A stretch of 64,000 nucleotides of DNA from Rotaria sordida (taxonomy: Eukaryota > Rotifera > Eurotatoria > Philodinida > Philodinidae): positions 276,565 to 340,564 of the forward strand of contig CAJNOL010000041.1 of the NCBI GenBank assembly GCA_905250125.1, written 5' to 3'. Below are positions 28,301 to 38,026 of this stretch, piece after piece. A program made the position numbers and the translations under genes. The notes under the pieces were generated by a model that had not been told where the DNA came from, made no database searches, and worked only from the letters and a program-made list of their open reading frames with translations. Within the stretch, counting starts at the first letter, position 1. Every line of letters starts with the position of its first letter.

Positions 28301-28746
28301 AATAATTTACCTGGCTTAGGTATAACTGAGCGTGAACGAGTAGCAATTGTTGCTGCATTAAATTTATCTAGAGGCCATTGGTATGTTTGTCCTAAAGGTC
28401 ATCCATATGTGATTACTGAAGTATGTATTGATATATTTTTTTTTGAAATCTATATAATCAAATAAGATATTTTTGTTTTTCTTTAATTTAGTGTGGTGGT
28501 GCTAATCAAGAAAGTCATTGTCCAGAATGTGGTGAAAGAATCGGTGGTCAAAATCATCAATTAGTATCAACGAATCGTCATTTTGGATTAATGGATGATT
28601 CACAATATGCAGCATGGTCGGACGAAGCTAATTTAAATATGATTTTACCAAATGTATGATCGATTTTATTTTATTTTGCAAATTAGAATTCAATTCTGTT
28701 TATGTTCTGTATGATTTCTTTTATTATTTATTTATAGTCCAAATAA
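16318..28746 (+). CDS. ZNFX1: ZNFX1-type SF1 RNA helicase with NF-X1 zinc fingers and RZ finger, 1944 aa, 20 exons
   Basis: ZNFX1 proteins are RNA helicases of RNA surveillance. They act in antiviral sensing in vertebrates and in small-RNA inheritance granules in C. elegans. Exons are 16318-16514, 16566-16739, 16798-17242, 17298-17570, 17645-17965, 19492-20023, 20091-20267, 22024-23001, 23065-23285, 24640-24972, 25033-25264, 25331-25490, 25547-25958, 26022-26138, 27150-27261, 27326-27460, 27519-27952, 28010-28420, 28492-28653 and 28738-28746. All phases agree. Seen motifs are Walker A GPPGTGKT split by an intron (about residue 647), CHTNHALD, VEEAA for motif II (about 1038), GDHVQLRP, HRMRP, NYQGEENDII and ALSRAR. 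Cys-rich NF-X1 fingers follow at about 1300-1600, then a C-terminal RZ-type finger (GHWYVCPKGHPY, CPECG; about 1870-1910). Length is close to the human protein. The insert between helicase motifs carries a Gln run and an acidic stretch. The gene looks functional. Confidence 0.95.
17968..19450. mobile_element. 1.5-kb foldback (long inverted repeat) element filling intron 5 of the ZNFX1-type gene
   Basis: The left end (AAAGGACGAGAGTGAATA) matches the reverse complement of the right end (AAAGAACGAGAACGGATA). Similarity continues inward: both arms contain CATTTTTC, GTATTTGAA and AGTCAA. Further in, 18295-18410 pairs with 19025-19140 (ACTCAAAATTATGA shared), and 18600-18660 pairs with 18780-18870 (CAAAAACCTAT shared). 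The whole element is thus an imperfect palindrome with arms of about 700 bp centred near 18.71 kb. It begins two bases after the donor GT. Confidence 0.8.
20268..22023 (+). other. 1.76-kb intron 7 of the ZNFX1-type gene with motif-rich islands
   Basis: The intron separates the motif Ia exon (CHTNHALD) from the exon starting GIIRVG. Within it, 20640-20905 is unusually GC-rich and repeats TACGG/CCGTA and GTTTAC/GTAAAC motifs about a dozen times. The stretches 21025-21170 and 21820-21990 repeat CGGAT/ATCCG and CGACA-type motifs. These look like decayed ends of small repeats, but I could not define element borders. Confidence 0.5.
23490..24460. mobile_element. MITE with about 60-bp TIRs, interrupted by a second TTAA element
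   Basis: The left arm is split by the inner element, but its halves rejoin as TTAACATTAGTATTAAAATT and ATTAGCATTATTTTTAATTC. Together they match the reverse complement of 24400-24460 (ends GTTAATTTGC). The interrupting element sits exactly at a TTAA in the left arm. All of this lies in intron 9 of the ZNFX1-type gene. Confidence 0.6.
23518..24190. mobile_element. TTAA-flanked MITE, 665 bp, nested in another MITE
   Basis: TTAA at 23518-23521 is followed by GGCCACCACCCTCAAAAATC. The right end is the inverted GGCTCCTCCGTCAAAAAAGT, abutting TTAA at 24187-24190. There is no ORF of transposase type. It is a different family from the element at 12937, but its TTAA target is the same. Confidence 0.7.
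26376..26709. mobile_element. hAT-like MITE, 318 bp, in intron 14 of the ZNFX1-type gene
   Basis: The element 26384-26701 has ends TAGGAAGCTGCGGG and, inverted, TAGGGAGTTGCGGA. It is flanked by CATTCGAT (26376-26383) and CATTCTAT (26702-26709), a 7-of-8 target duplication. The inner ends are rich in GGACCCG/CGGGTC motifs. The 8-bp duplication and TAGG start fit hAT. Confidence 0.6.
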
Positions 28747-29268
28747 ACAAGCTTATGACATTGCCATATAAATATAAATAAATGTACTGTCTCAATCTAA
28801 AAAAAAATACTGAATAAAAAATGTATAATATGCTACTTTCGGAGTTTTTGAGATTAACTGAATCAATCTTATAGAATATTTGAATTTAGCTATTTAAATT
28901 AGCATTGAAAATTCATAATTTGTGTAATTGTATAATTATGTAGAGGATTAGAACTATTCGTGTTAAGTAATAAGAATCGCTCTCATAACGATATAAACCT
29001 GATTATGTTTCAAACTATGTGACAAATAAACGAAACTTCTCTTTTTTGTTAGTTATATATACAGAGAGAGATGTAAGCTGATGTATTAATCGATGGCTGA
29101 TTTTTTTTAAAGCTTTTCCCCTCTGTTATCGTTTCAGCGGCGTCTGAAAGCTTTATACGCTTTTTCTTTCATAATTCCGAGAAATTTTGACAGAAGAGAG
29201 AAAATGATGATAGAAAACGTAATGGTGAGAGACTAGACAAGAACATCTCTGAAAACTGATCCTATATG
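28747..29268. other. Intergenic, 3' flank of the ZNFX1-type gene
   Basis: This holds an AATAAA-type signal soon after the stop (AATAAAAAATG near 28813) and otherwise AT-rich sequence. No gene or repeat is seen up to the border of the 1.2-kb MITE. Confidence 0.5.
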
Positions 29269-30493
29269 TAGAGGTGTAAGCCGTGCGGCTGAGCCGCCGT
29301 CGCCGCCGATAAACTCGAAAAATTTTAAGCCGCTGCCGCCGTGAAAGTGAAAATTTTAGAAATTTTTAAGCCGTCGCCGCTGAGGCACTTTGATTACAGT
29401 CGCCGCGCCGCCGATAGTATTCGAAATTTTAAAATTTTCGAGCCGCCGCCGCCGGCAACTATTGAAAATATCGATAACATTTCATTTATATTTTCCTTAA
29501 TTCGATACTTTTACATCTTGGAACCCCAATATATCTCTTTTTTCATTAACTTTCTCGCCTTCACCTTCACTTTCATGCTGGCTCTCTGACCAATCAGATG
29601 TTTGGGGATCGAAATTGTGAATGAACTCTTAATTCTGTGTTGGTTGAAAATTCTAAATTATCATTTTAATTTATGTCTTTTATATTAGATATATTTATAA
29701 ATACAAGAAGAGACGAGTATTTTAAATTTTAATTAACAAAAACAAAATAAAAACAACAAACTTGAGTATGCTAGGTGCTTTTACATATTAACAATCGTGG
29801 TGGTGATTTCTCATCTATTATTTATCCTGGCAATTATATTTATTTTTAATTATAGACTTTTTTTATTATGTCTAGATGTGAAATAAAGTTTTTCCACATA
29901 TGTATTTGAAAATAAAAAGGCCAAGATATTGAAATAGGCCTTGTCTACACTAAAAATTTTGACGCTGAATTAAGAAACATGATTGGTTGAACAGTTAATA
30001 AATATCTAAAACACTTTTAAAAAGTGCATTAAATTTATTGTACTTTTCAGAACAACGTTAAATTTGATGCACCAATCAATGTCTGATTCGATTTTCTAAT
30101 GAGACTGACACAGTTTTCAATGGACGAGTCCTCTATGATTAAAGTGAACAAAAACCACGATTCATTTCGAAGACTAGGATTCTGATTGATGCATTAACTG
30201 TCAAATGTAGGCACGAATTGATGTAACACGAATTTGATACTACATTATATTCCTAGTGTAGACAAGGCCATAGACTAATATTTTTATGATAATGTAGTAT
30301 TTTTTAAACTTCAAGCCGCCACCGCTGAGACACTTAAATTGCAGCCGCCGCGCCGCCGATGGTATTCGAAATTTTAAAATTTTCGAGCCGCCGCTGTGTA
30401 ACCTTGGAATATCATATCTGCGCCGCCGAGCATTTTAAAAAAAATTTAAAAAACTGGCGCCGCCGCCGATCAGCCTATCGGCTTACACCTCTA
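29269..30493. mobile_element. GC-trinucleotide hAT-like MITE, copy 1 (1225 bp)
   Basis: The ends are TAGAGGTGTAAGCCG and its exact inverse. Subterminal arms on both sides are built from GCC/CCG repeats in strongly AT-rich surroundings. The copy at 50955-52182 is about 98% identical by eye (roughly two dozen differences) and in the same orientation. The flanks do not match each other: CCTATATG on the left, CGTATATA on the right. They do match the flanks of the other copy when exchanged, so the element makes 8-bp duplications and the two copies have recombined. Confidence 0.88.
29935..30272. mobile_element. Smaller MITE nested inside the 1.2-kb MITE
   Basis: Ends TAGGCCTTGTCTACACTA and inverted TATGGCCTTGTCTACACTA bound about 338 bp. 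The same nested element is present at the same place in the second copy (about 51623-51960), so it inserted before the larger element was multiplied. Confidence 0.65.
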
Positions 30494-31123
30494 CGTATAT
30501 ATCAATAACACCCCATACAGATTTTATTATATCAATATTCTTGCAAAGTTCTTGTTCTCTTCTATCCAGAATATAAAAAACATCACTAAACACAATAAAA
30601 GAAAATAAATATTCGGTTATTTAACAGATGATTTACTCTTGATTATAATAAAAAGTGATAGTAATTTGTCTAGCTAATTTATCAAAAATACGTTTTACAT
30701 AAGATATTCCGGTCTTTTGACAAAGATTTGGTAATACGGATTTACATAAGTCATGACATTGAATAGAATCTGAATCAATTTGAGTAAAACCTAAGATAGT
30801 GATTTTAAAATTTTATAGATTCATTCATTTCTTTTATTACCAATAGCCAATGAACCTAATCATTGACTAGTTTCATCAATATCAATAATTTTTATATAAA
30901 TACGTTCATTTATATTAATTCATTTATTTGTAAATGTAATACCTGAAAACAAAAATAAAATGATTAAATTCAAATAGAAATAGAAATAACCATTATCAAA
31001 TGATGTATGTCGAATGACTTTAAATGCATTATCATCTATTAGAATGTTTTGTCCGAATGTCTCTCGATGGAAGGAAATTGATGGAAATGTGGCGTTATTG
31101 TTCATTGCTGATACCCGTGCCAT
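30494..31123 (-). pseudogene. NEURL: Neuralized-type E3 ligase, 5' exons (NHR1 domain), cut by the MITE
   Basis: Exons 30991-31123, 30841-30942, 30637-30790 and 30494-30585 join in frame from ATG. They encode most of one Neuralized homology repeat: SFHRETFGQNI, DNGITFTN, NERIYIKI, LGSLAIGFTQIDS and VWGVIDIYG. The last exon runs to the MITE border and stops inside DIYG. Its continuation (GNVKG, then a donor) lies 20 kb away beside the second MITE copy. Two in-frame TGA codons interrupt it; the one at 30860-30862 sits at the conserved Trp of the NHR motif. An unpaired acceptor (TTTTAG) lies one base before the ATG. Neuralized proteins ubiquitinate Notch ligands; this copy cannot make a normal protein. 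Confidence 0.88.
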
Positions 31124-31125
31124 TC

Positions 31126-31755
31126 TAAAACAGATTTAGATTTCTTTTTTTATTACAAAATAGAAATTTTTTAAATTAAGTCAGTACATGGATTCTTCCC
31201 AGTAGTCATGAGAATAAAAATACGTCAAGCCATTCATTTTATAGCTTTACATGTAGTGATCTCTGTCGCTCAATTTTTGAATAAAAAAAATCGTTTTTCT
31301 AATATTGAAAATAAATTTATCTTGTTTAATGAAGGAATAGATAATTGGAAGCATAAACAGATTCTATGAAACTAACGAACATTAGAGGACTGTTATGCGA
31401 TTGGATATAAAGTTCCTCAAACAATGGTGTATGTAACTTAGCTCCAACTGAAAGGAATAGATTGCATTCACAAATCGAAACACTACTTTGTTTGACGTTT
31501 TTCTCTATTAGATATAATAGCTAAATGGTATTCTGTGCTCGATGTTCGATTAAACTCAAGCAGATATTTCCTTACGAACAACAATAACATCGTGGTTTAT
31601 CTACTGTTCGTTTAGGAAATGTATATGATGAAGATCGTTCATTTTGTATATCACATATCTTTTCAGATCTGTTTTTCTTTGTCATTTAATTCTTATTTAT
31701 CACATGGCAACCAAATAATTCCTATTAGAAAAAAAATTTCATCCTCTTTTCTAGT
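31126..31755. other. Short intergenic stretch between divergent Neuralized and CWC15 remnants
   Basis: No complete gene is seen. Around 31575-31670 a plus-strand reading frame has gene-like composition (RGLSTVRLGNVYDED) but is too short and broken to identify. The missing first exon of the CWC15 remnant would be expected here. Confidence 0.4.
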
Positions 31756-33027
31756 TGGTGGCGCTGCTTGAGGTGAGATAAATCTTAGTGGAATGTCAAA
31801 ACAATATTCCGCAAGAAATATGCTGTCACATAGGACATTAAAATATCGTGAAAAAGGTCAACATAAACAAGATGAATTACGATAAAATGATCGTGAAGGT
31901 ATGTGACGTGAACGAAAATGACCGTGATAAGCAACAATCACAACTTGTTTCGTCGGATATTAAACGAATTACATCTAGCAGTGAATCAAAACCAGAATTG
32001 CCATCTCTTAAGCTTTTTGCGGAAAAATTCCGCAATTTTTTCGCTTTCCGCTTTTTTCCGCCTTTCAGTAAAAGAATAAAAGCTGTCTTCAATAGTTATT
32101 TTTTGAGCAAAAATGAACAAGATACAAACGCTGATCATTAAACACATTGATTTGATTCTGTTTCAAATCCTATTTAATTAGTAGTAACCGAGTTTCTAAT
32201 AACAAAAATTTGTGTTTGCTATTTAGCTTTAAGTACTGCCTACTTCTCACAAACTTCAGCACTCGTGCGTTTAGTAATCAGGAAATCTTCGTTATATGTT
32301 CTTTGCTATGAGTTTTCATAAGACTGCTTAGCATAGAATAGAAAGGTTTCTACGATCAGGCGTTTTGCCTGAAATACTACTTTCTTTGCTTCCACGTATA
32401 AACAAGTTTTTTAAAAGAAAGGATACTCTACGGAAAGCAGTATCTTGTAGTATTATAGTAGACAGTGATCATTCATCTTCATAGCTTATCACTGCCGTTG
32501 ACTGGACGGTTGCATAAAAGGATATTCTTTCTCAATTCCTGAGCTCGAAGAGACGAATTTCTCGACTTTACTTTTTTGCTTTAATAATATATTGGAATAC
32601 TTCCTGCAAAACAGTTTTAAAAAAGCTTTCCGCTATTTTGGACTTGATGAGGTGGCAATTCTGATCAAAATCTCCAGAAACAAATATAGATTCTGAGTCT
32701 TTTTGATATCTTATGACAAAAGACAATAAATAATTCTTTTTTTTTTCTTACGTGATCCTATTGATACAGGTCGTACTTAAAATAAATCGAAGTTTCATTC
32801 GGATAAAAAGGAATGCACCACTCGACTTTAACAACAACGTTTAGAACAAGAAAAAATTCGTATGGAAAATATTCTTAAAGGAAATTCTTTATTAAACAAT
32901 TCATCAAATAAATTTCGTGTCAAACGTCGTTGAGATGATGATGTCGTTTTTAAAAATTGTGCTATGTCCTGCACAATTGATTAATGATAGATTACATAGG
33001 ATTTTTCATCGACATTTTATGAAATAA
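31756..33027 (+). pseudogene. CWC15: CWC15 spliceosome factor, degraded
   Basis: CWC15 is a small component of the Prp19-associated spliceosome. Recognisable blocks in order are LSGMSKQYSARNMLSHRTLKYREKG (partly changed from SSRDLPSHTKIKYR), a Ser-rich stretch, EKIRMENILKGNSLLN, FRVKRR-stop-DDDVVFKNCA, and the C-terminal INDRLHRIFHRHFMK followed by TAA. Several stops and at least two frameshifts break it. At 32931 the invariant Trp of KRRWDDDV is TGA. A hAT-like MITE interrupts the Ser-rich part. The expected N-terminal exon was not found. Its end lies 74 bp before the symplekin ATG, head to tail. Confidence 0.88.
31985..32671. mobile_element. hAT-like MITE, 671 bp, inserted in the CWC15 remnant
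   Basis: The element 31993-32663 starts CAGAATTGCCATCTC and ends with the inverse of CAGAATTGCCACCTC. It is flanked by ATCAAAAC (31985-31992) and ATCAAAAT (32664-32671), an 8-bp duplication with one difference. CAG-type ends with 8-bp duplications fit hAT. Confidence 0.75.
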
Positions 33028-33101
33028 ATATTTATTTTGTTTTATATAAAGACAAGAACTTCTTGTTATGAGATATATTTTTTGTTTTAGATAGAGAAAA
33101 T

Positions 33102-35044
33102 ATGTCAGAAAATATCCAAAAAAAGGTACAGAAAATTTCATATATTGAATAGATTTTTTCTATGATATTTCTCTGAAGATTGCTGAATTAATAAATCAAG
33201 CATCACTTTATAGAAAAGATAGTGTTAAAGTTCAACATGTACAAGAACTTATTTTATGAAAAGATCCAAGTTTACTTGATAATTTTCTTGAAGTTTGTTT
33301 TATTTCAAAGGCAAAAAAAAAACAATTTTTTTTGATTTATTTAATATATATTTAGGAAGTACTTGGTTTTCAAACAGATAAAAGTCTAGAAGTAAGATAA
33401 ACAATAATATCATTTATTGAAGAAGCTTGGTTAGTTGAAAAAGATATTTATTTATGATAATTTAAAATTTTATTTTGTTTTTTAATCCTTTGGTTACGAG
33501 TTTTTTTCAAAGATGAATCTTTTATTTTTCGTTCTAAAACAGTCTGCAATAATCTTTATTAGTATATAGGAGTATTTAGAAGTGTTTTAAAGTATGATAA
33601 TTCATCGCTATCTATATCTGATGAATTAACTTCATCAATTTTCATATTATGTGGATCATTAGTTGTACAGGTTGCCATATTGAGCAAAGAGTTTTACGTA
33701 ATAGGTATGAATAATAAAATGTTTATGTGAAAACACGTGTAGAATAACTAGAATTTATTTTACTTGCGTGAGAATATATCCAAAGATATAAATGTTTCTG
33801 GCATAGAATCGAAGTTTTATTTGTACGAGAGAATGCATTGAAACAGAAAAGAAAGACAATATACCAGGATTCACTAGAGCGAGGTATAATGTAAGAAACA
33901 AGGATGTCAGAATGCAAGAGAGAGTATATACACACATAGCAATGCGGGATGATGACGCAATAATGTTGTCAAGATAAGAGAAAAAGAGAGAAATCCTTTC
34001 GACAGAATCTAAATGATATTATAATGATGATAATATCTGCAAAACTTCAAATACCATATATGGGTGATCCGTAACCAAAGGGTTAAGTCAGCATGTTCCA
34101 GAAGTTATTGTTAAAGTGATTGATAGTCTTCGACTTTTACTTTATGATGATAATGCACTTGTACAAAAGAAACTAATTGTTAGTATGATAACGATTTATA
34201 AATTAACATTAAAGGCGAGAATTTTCTATTTTAAAAAAAAATCTGTTGAAAGATTTTGTTTAGTGGCTTTCGAAATCTCGACTTGTTGATGAAAATGTAC
34301 GTAGTATGTGGGAGAGTATGGTTAATATGAAAATTCATATTATTGCTATGCTTGATTCGGATAATGATGGGTAAATTGAAGAGAATTATTTTTATTTTTT
34401 TATAAATTTCGATATAATAGACTTCGTATAGTGGCAATTAAATTTATTGAAATGTTTGCACTTGTTTTATCACGACGTACACAAGTAAAAATATTAATAA
34501 ATAATTGAATTTAAAGAAAAACAGAATTGTTTTCATATAGGATTCAATTGTTACGAGTTCAAATGAACAAGATTTTTCTTTAAATTTATTACAAGATGAT
34601 TATCGAATATTACGTTGAAATAAACTTGAACAAGAAGGAAAAGATATAATGGTAAAATTACTTGAATTTACTCTTTCTCAACATTTATCAAGGTATTCAA
34701 TCGAATTCTTCTTTTTTTAATTCATTTATTTTATTCATTTAGTGTTAATCTAATAGTAGCAATGGGTGCATAGCGAATATTGCTCGACAAAGACCAGATT
34801 ATATATGTCGAGTTGTACAAACATTTGAAGCATTACAAGGTAAATTTTTTTTAATTGATTTGTAAAATTTAAAAATGAATATTTTTTAGTTAATTTACCA
34901 CCAACATTGGTCAATTCTCAAGTTACTATTGTTCGAAAGATAATTAAATTAAAATTATTAAGTCTTCTGAAACATCCTACTTCATTCAATTTTCAACCAC
35001 AAATTACAACATTATTAACTGATCTCGATGCTACACAAGCTTAA
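33102..35044 (+). pseudogene. SYMPK: Symplekin, N-terminal half, degraded and truncated
   Basis: Symplekin is the scaffold of mRNA 3'-end processing. Family blocks in order are LINQASLYRKDSVKVQHVQELI, DPSLLDNFLE, GFQTDKSLEVR, FIEEA, LLYDDNALVQKKLI, WLSKSRLVDENV, LDSDNDG, LRIVAIKFIE, ARQRPDYI and [15 protein letters not shown] to [12 protein letters not shown], then TAA. Short introns are still at family-like places. It has stops at 33257 (TGA), in LEVR (TAA) and in ILR-stop-NKLEQEGK (TGA). A 1-bp deletion occurs before NIARQRP, and a TTAA element sits near a ruined donor. The C-terminal half is missing. An unpaired acceptor (TTTTAG at 33089-33090) precedes the ATG by 11 nt. Confidence 0.9.
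33482..34086. mobile_element. TTAA-flanked MITE, 597 bp, in the symplekin remnant
   Basis: The element 33486-34082 has ends TCCTTTGGTTACGAG and, inverted, CCCTTTGGTTACGGA, with TTAA on both sides (33482-33485, 34083-34086). No transposase is seen. It sits in or beside an intron of the symplekin remnant. Confidence 0.7.
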
Positions 35045-35351
35045 ATGTCGTGGCCAGAACTTTTGGTCAGCCCCAAGTATATATAACAAGAGATTTCTCC
35101 AATAGTTATGGTGATAGATTATTCAAAAACTTTAACGAGCTTGAAGCATACAATAATTCAAAAAAGTCAATGTTAGGTTTTATTGTTTAAAGTTCTCTAA
35201 AAAATATATTGAAAGTTTTTATACGAAAAAAATACAACAAGAATTCAAGTCCATCAGGCACGTTTGTAAACGATTATATATGGAGTAAGGATAATTTACG
35301 AAGAAAAATAATACTTTTATATTCACTTAATACATACGATCCGTGTACAGT

Positions 35352-35439
35352 ATCTATTTTGCTTTGTATACGGTCGCGCAAATATACAATTATTATAATA
35401 ATTGTATATTTGCGCGACCGTATACAAAGCAAAATAGAT
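35352..35439. repeat. Perfect 88-bp palindrome
   Basis: ATCTATTTTGCTTTGTATAC runs through CGGTCGCGCAAATATAC to the centre TATTA/TAATA between 35395 and 35396, then reads back base for base. There is no spacer and no mismatch. It can form a cruciform with 44-bp arms. Confidence 0.95.
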
Positions 35440-35942
35440 CTTTGTGTAAGAGGCAGAAAAAAAACCTTTTTTCTATTTTTAAAAATCAAAAGCGGAAAGA
35501 AATTGTTCAAAAATTAGGTTTTAAATAAAAATTGAATGAATTTTTTAAAATAAGTATGAAATGAAAAAAGTTTTTTTTTTTGTTTTGAATAATTAGTAAA
35601 ATTTATGACTTATACTTAAACTTGATTATATTTTAGATTTACATCGGATTTATTAAGATTAGTTTGATAAGATGTATCTAAACTATTACTCATTTTTTTT
35701 TCTCTATGACTTTTGTATTTGTAATAAGCAAGGAAAAGAATTATTAACTTTTTCTTTTTATTTCTCAACTTGCAAAAAACTAAAACTTCCTACGATTCAA
35801 GGAGATTAACCTATGTTTGATTTATTGACTCAGTTGTTTTTTCTGATAGAGATTAAAGCAAAAAACAAAAACCAATGTAGAATTTATCGGCATAGCACGG
35901 AAAACAAATGGATTCTAGTTTGATACTATATTGATCTTCGGT

Positions 35943-36137
35943 ATTCTTCACAGGCACGTACCGAGAGGGAGGGGAGCAGGGGGCCCGGCCCCCCCCCCCT
36001 CAGGACTGAAAACGCCTGTAGGGGAGTACAGGTAGACGTTTTTTCCCAGTGAATTTTTTTAATTTTCCCATGGTGGCCCCCCTCATGAGTTTGGGCCCTC
36101 CCCTCAGAAAATTTCTGGGCACGTGCCTGATTCTTCA
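35943..36137. mobile_element. hAT-like MITE, 179 bp, with perfect 8-bp duplication
   Basis: The element 35951-36129 has ends CAGGCACGTACC and, inverted, CAGGCACGTGCC. Next to them are runs of G and C (GGGGGCCCGG, then a run of C). Both flanks are ATTCTTCA (35943-35950, 36130-36137). This is a clear, fairly young hAT-type insertion without coding capacity. Confidence 0.85.
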
Positions 36138-37952
36138 TGTATGCAATTTTCAAAAATGAATAGAAAAATCATTTTTATTTTTAATTTTTTTTTATTCTCT
36201 TGTAACCTTTAAATTGTCAATATCATTTTTGATTATTCCAAAACAAAAAGAATACTGGCGAACTTGTACATCTCGCCTCATTGATTTACCTTCATTAAGT
36301 TATGTTAATTTTTTTTTTTTCTTTTGTCACTATGACTACACTGAATGTGTATCTCTTTTTCTCTAAGAAAACATTCATTATTGCAAACATGTTCCGGCAG
36401 GTTTATGTGTATCGATGCTTGTCCTATAATTTCTCAGTATTACATATCCTAAAAAAATCTGTTTGATTGTTAGATGAATAAATGAGTACGATCGTAGAGT
36501 ATGTGATAGTATCGTTTTGTTCTTTATTCTTTTGTTATTCATACAAGGTAGAGAAAAAAAAGGACTTCACATTGTTAGCGTCAATAGATGTTGCTTCATG
36601 ACGCTAACTTATTTTCTAATATATAATTTTTTTTTCTCTTTCCTGTGTGATATATATATATAATATTGTTGATCATCATATATAGGATGACCGTTCACAT
36701 TATGTCATTTTTTCCTTTTCTTTTCAATTGCGTTATTTAATATTTTGTCTCGTGATTTCTATTACGATCTTTTATATATATATATATATATATATCATAT
36801 ACATCTTTCTTTTTCTTTGTTACATACACATGAGAACTATTATTTCTATTCACCTCGTTATAAAGTTCATCGTTATTATTATTGTTGTTAATTATCATTA
36901 ACATCAATAAAACCTTTATTGATAATAATTAAAATTTATAATTAATCTAACATCTGATTATACATTTGATTAACTGAACACTACTTCTTTTCTTCCACTC
37001 CAAATATAATATATTATTATATTAAAAATATGCATTTATCAACTACAAAGTTCGGGAGATAATCGGTGTAAGCTCTCAAAATTGTTAAGCAGACTAAATA
37101 TCATTTCTACTATACATTCCCTCAAACGAGAGTCTTACACACATTGAATTGAATCATAATGATTAATGATAACAATCGGTTAAAAAGAAGAATTTATATT
37201 TTAGATTATTATTATTTTTCCTTCTCTATTACATTTAATTGAATTCTTGTTGTGATAGCCATCAGTAATATGTTGATTATATAACTTGATGAACGATATT
37301 TGCCAGTGTTTAGACTTGTTAATCAATGAATAAAATACCATTTTTAAAAAAGAAAGAAGTTGAAGGTATGCCAAATGAAATAATTCTTAAATTAAGAATT
37401 GATATGTTTTGTAATTGTTTTTTTTTTTTTTAGAGGAAAATCGAACAATCCGAGCTAATGATCCTGAAGCCAATACTGCAAAAGAATTTGCTGTAAGTTT
37501 TTTTTTTTCTGTCAATAAAATAAATTAAAGCTAATATTTTTCTTTTTAAGGGTAATCAAATATCGACGTCAAAATATAATTTAATAACATTTTTACCTAA
37601 AAATCTTTTTGAACAATTTCGTCGATTAGCTAATGCTTATTTTTTATTTCTTCTATGTTTGCAAGTAAAGACAAAAAAAAAACTCATATTTTCATAATTT
37701 TGAATTAATTTATTCTTATTTGACTTTTTTTTTAGCTTATTCCACAAATTAGTTCATTAGCACCTGTTACAACTATTTTACCACTTGTTTTTGTCTTATC
37801 ATTAACTGCAATAAAAGATGCTAGTGATGATATTGTTAGTATATGAATGTTATGTCTTATTTCTTTTCTTTAATGCTCGCACTCTCATATTATACTCTGA
37901 TATCACCGAGACAGCAACGTGATGGTATTACAGAACGAAACAAAAGAATAAT

Positions 37953-38026
37953 CTCTCTTCGCATGGAATCGACCCATGCATCTCCTGCTTTCCGGGCAGT
38001 CGTATTAACCACTGTACTAGAAAGGA
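37953..38026 (-). tRNA. tRNA-like sequence, probably a pseudo-tRNA or SINE head
   Basis: On the minus strand these 74 nt carry an A box (TAGTACAGTGG) and a B box (GGGTCGATTCC) at tRNA spacing. There is a 5-bp T stem with 7-nt loop, a D stem GTA/TAC and a 7-nt acceptor stem with one mismatch. The anticodon loop CCGGAAA would give anticodon GGA, but position 33 is C instead of U and no long variable arm of a Ser tRNA is present. It is therefore probably not a working tRNA. It lies in an intron of the P4-ATPase remnant. Confidence 0.4.

Larger units (their letters stand above)
35045..37325. other. Intergenic stretch between symplekin and P4-ATPase remnants
   Basis: No gene is seen. It holds a perfect 88-bp palindrome, a 179-bp hAT-like MITE, AT microsatellites near 36650 and 36775-36795, and AT-rich sequence that would have been the P4-ATPase promoter side. 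The ORFs here are by-products of the palindrome and the GC-rich MITE. Confidence 0.6.

Noticed and set aside
29269..30493. TA target duplication (Tc1/mariner) for the 1.2-kb MITE
   Set aside because: The TA belongs to the terminal TAGAGG. Exchanged 8-bp flanks between the two copies explain the borders better.
30637..30790. TAA after NQE as the end of the Neuralized fragment
   Set aside because: GTAAAT there is a splice donor. The next exon continues DDVFYILD and VIDIYG in phase.
35926..36153. GC-rich patch near 36.0 kb as a CpG island or ORF
   Set aside because: It is exactly bounded by CAGGCACGT inverted ends and an 8-bp duplication, so it is a MITE.
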